Origin: a virus
Virus record (IMG/VR): IMGVR_UViG_3300020442_000301
Span: 1 to 23,501 of that record
DNA length: 23,501 nt
Direction: 5' to 3' (one strand)
Part shown: one piece after another, positions 22,171 to 23,501 of the stretch
How positions within the stretch are numbered: the first letter of the stretch is position 1
Layout: each line of letters opens with the position of its first letter
Position numbers and translations under genes: made by a program
Notes under the pieces: generated by a model
What the model saw: only the letters and a program-made list of their open reading frames with translations
Told to the model about the DNA's origin: nothing
The model's database searches: none

Positions 22171-23501
22171 ATGAACACCGCAGAAATCAAAGGTAACCTC
22201 GCTCGCCTTCTCGCCACCGAGAACCTCGTGGTTGAGCACCGTAAGGTCCCTACAGCGTCCTTCAATGTTGACACCCGTATCCTTACCCTGCCCATCTGGA
22301 ACGCTTCTAACAGCGTCTACGACCTGCTGGTGGGTCATGAGGTCGGTCATGCTCTCTACACACCCAACATTGACTGGGCAGAGGTAGCAAAGGTGCCCAA
22401 GGATTACGTCAACGTGGTGGAAGATGCTCGTATTGAGAAGTTGATGAAGCGAAAGTACCCTGGTTTGTCCAAGACTTTCTTCAAAGGTTACCAAGAACTT
22501 GATAACCAAGACTTCTTCTCCATCAATGATGAAGAACTTGATAACATCTCTTTCATCGACCGTATCAATCTTCACTGTAAGATTGGTGCCTTCTCCGCCA
22601 TGCCTTTCAGTGATGAGGAGCGTGTAATGGTGAAGAAAGTTGAGGAATGTGAGACTTTTGACGACGTTATTGCTGTCTGTCAGGAGATTTATGCCTATTC
22701 CCAGCAAGAAAAGCACGTTGATGCACCTGTAAATCCCAACTCTGGTGCTGCTCAAGGCACTACAGAACAGGTAGATTCTAAAGAATCAAAGCAAAACAGT
22801 GAATCTCCAAGCACCGATGGCGCACAATCTGTGCAGCAAACTGACAGCGATGAAGGTGAACTGGCAGAAGAAAATGTGGCAGCTGGTGGTGCTGCTGGCG
22901 GTGAAACCTCTGAAACTCAACGTGCTTTCGACGAAAATGTCCAAGATCTCGTCGAAGATGCTCCTTATTATTCGGAACCCACGTATGTTGAGATCCCTAA
23001 AATGAATCTGGACCACATTATTGTGGACCATGAGGTGCTGCAGAAGCATATTGAGGCACACTATGCTGAAAATGCACACAATCGTTACGATGATCCCATT
23101 GGATTTGTCACTGCCAAGTACAATGAGTACAAGAAATCTGCACAGAAAGAGGTCAACTACCTCGTGAAAGAGTTTGAGTGCAAGAAGGCAGCAGACTCCC
23201 ATGCTCGCACCACAACTGCACGTACTGGTGTGCTTGATACAGCAAAACTGCACACATACAAGTACAATGAGGACCTATTCAAGAAAGTTTCTGTTCTTCC
23301 TGACGGCAAGAACCACGGAATGATCTTTATTCTTGACTGGTCTGGGTCCATGTCGAACTATTTGCAGGACACAATCAAGCAATTGCTGTCCCTGGTGTGG
23401 TTCTGTCGCAAGGTAAACATTCCTTTTGAGGTTTATGCCTTCACTTATGAGTGGAATCGTCGCTTCCTTGACCCAGATGAGCATGACTATGATCCGACAG
23501 T
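22171..23501 (+). CDS. Metallopeptidase-like protein with VWA domain (3' end outside window)
   Basis: The frame is open from ATG 22171 to the end, 443 complete codons. The N-terminal domain has LLVGHEVGHALYTP at about 51-64, an HExxH motif (H56, E57, H60). Then VVEDARIEKLMKRKYPG at about 82-98 follows, where a Glu/Asp could be the third zinc ligand, as in gluzincin-type peptidases. Residues 175-255 are a low-complexity, Gln/Ser/Glu-rich linker. The C-terminal part shows MIFILDWSGSMSNYLQ at about 384-399, a MIDAS motif (D389, S391, S393) of a von Willebrand A domain, with the rest beyond the window. CobT-like VWA proteins of this type are known beside an AAA+ CobS-like gene in cyanophages; a chaperone-like or chelatase role is one idea, a protease another. 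It has its own transcription unit. Confidence 0.9.
   Translation, partial: MNTAEIKGNLARLLATENLVVEHRKVPTASFNVDTRILTLPIWNASNSVYDLLVGHEVGHALYTPNIDWAEVAKVPKDYVNVVEDARIEKLMKRKYPGLSKTFFKGYQELDNQDFFSINDEELDNISFIDRINLHCKIGAFSAMPFSDEERVMVKKVEECETFDDVIAVCQEIYAYSQQEKHVDAPVNPNSGAAQGTTEQVDSKESKQNSESPSTDGAQSVQQTDSDEGELAEENVAAGGAAGGETSETQRAFDENVQDLVEDAPYYSEPTYVEIPKMNLDHIIVDHEVLQKHIEAHYAENAHNRYDDPIGFVTAKYNEYKKSAQKEVNYLVKEFECKKAADSHARTTTARTGVLDTAKLHTYKYNEDLFKKVSVLPDGKNHGMIFILDWSGSMSNYLQDTIKQLLSLVWFCRKVNIPFEVYAFTYEWNRRFLDPDEHDYDPT

Noticed and set aside
22012-22755. Long reverse-strand reading frame (247 codons) over the gp46 end and VWA gene
   Set aside because: It runs opposite to the intact HEVGH-VWA frame and across the terminator, and its product has no recognisable motif; it is a shadow frame.
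22786-23253. Reverse-strand reading frame of 155 codons
   Set aside because: It overlaps the linker and later part of the HEVGH-VWA gene in antisense and is Cys-rich without pattern; a shadow of regular codon use.
1-23501. tRNA genes, attachment sites and insertion sequences
   Set aside because: No cloverleaf-like segment with a GTTCGA arm in a gap, no long terminal repeats and no transposase or integrase motifs were seen; intergenic gaps are nearly all too short.

Overview
The window is a piece of a T4-like marine cyanophage (cyanomyovirus) genome. The gene order terminase large subunit gp17, sheath gp18, tube gp19, portal gp20, small core protein, protease gp21, scaffold gp22, capsid gp23, then a gp3-like tail protein, UvsY, UvsW, late sigma gp55, gp47 and gp46 is the conserved T4-superfamily core. 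The cyanophage assignment comes from pentose-phosphate metabolism genes (gnd, zwf) beside the core and from CTAAATA/GATAAATA late-promoter motifs. Nearly all genes read on the + strand and are tightly packed, often with ATGA or TAATG stop/start overlaps. The host (marine Synechococcus or Prochlorococcus) cannot be decided from this sequence.

Region 1 (1-2153): the 3' part of a short-form 6-phosphogluconate dehydrogenase gene, then a glucose-6-phosphate dehydrogenase gene. Together they encode the two NADPH-producing steps of the oxidative pentose phosphate pathway, which can supply reductant and pentose for phage nucleotide synthesis. Region 2 (2150-4464): a ladder of small overlapping hypothetical genes, several with one N-terminal membrane segment, a 2OG-Fe(II) oxygenase-like gene, and a four-cysteine protein just ahead of the terminase. 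Region 3 (4461-16050): the late structural block. It carries late-promoter-like boxes before gp17, gp18, gp20, the gp67-like gene, gp22, the membrane protein after gp23, and the gp3-like gene. The strongest terminator (UUCG tetraloop) follows gp23. Region 4 (16047-22111): recombination and late transcription genes uvsY, uvsW, an AT-rich hypothetical gene, gp55 with a sigma70-type promoter of its own, then gp47, a small gene and gp46, closed by a second UUCG terminator. Region 5 (22171 to the end): a gene open at the window edge that combines an HEVGH metallopeptidase-like motif with a VWA domain.

Functionally, gp55 would direct host RNA polymerase to the late boxes. gp46/47, UvsY and UvsW would run recombination-dependent replication, and gp17/18/19/20/21/22/23 build and fill the virion. 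The points most worth a second look are the HEVGH-VWA protein, a glycine-rich repeat insertion in the sheath protein, late promoters lying in or beside inverted repeats, AT-rich patches at 17983-18460 and inside gp46 around its zinc hook, a hairpin between gnd and zwf, and the crowded small-gene cluster. No tRNA, CRISPR array or insertion sequence was seen, and no gene-free stretch exceeds about 150 bases.
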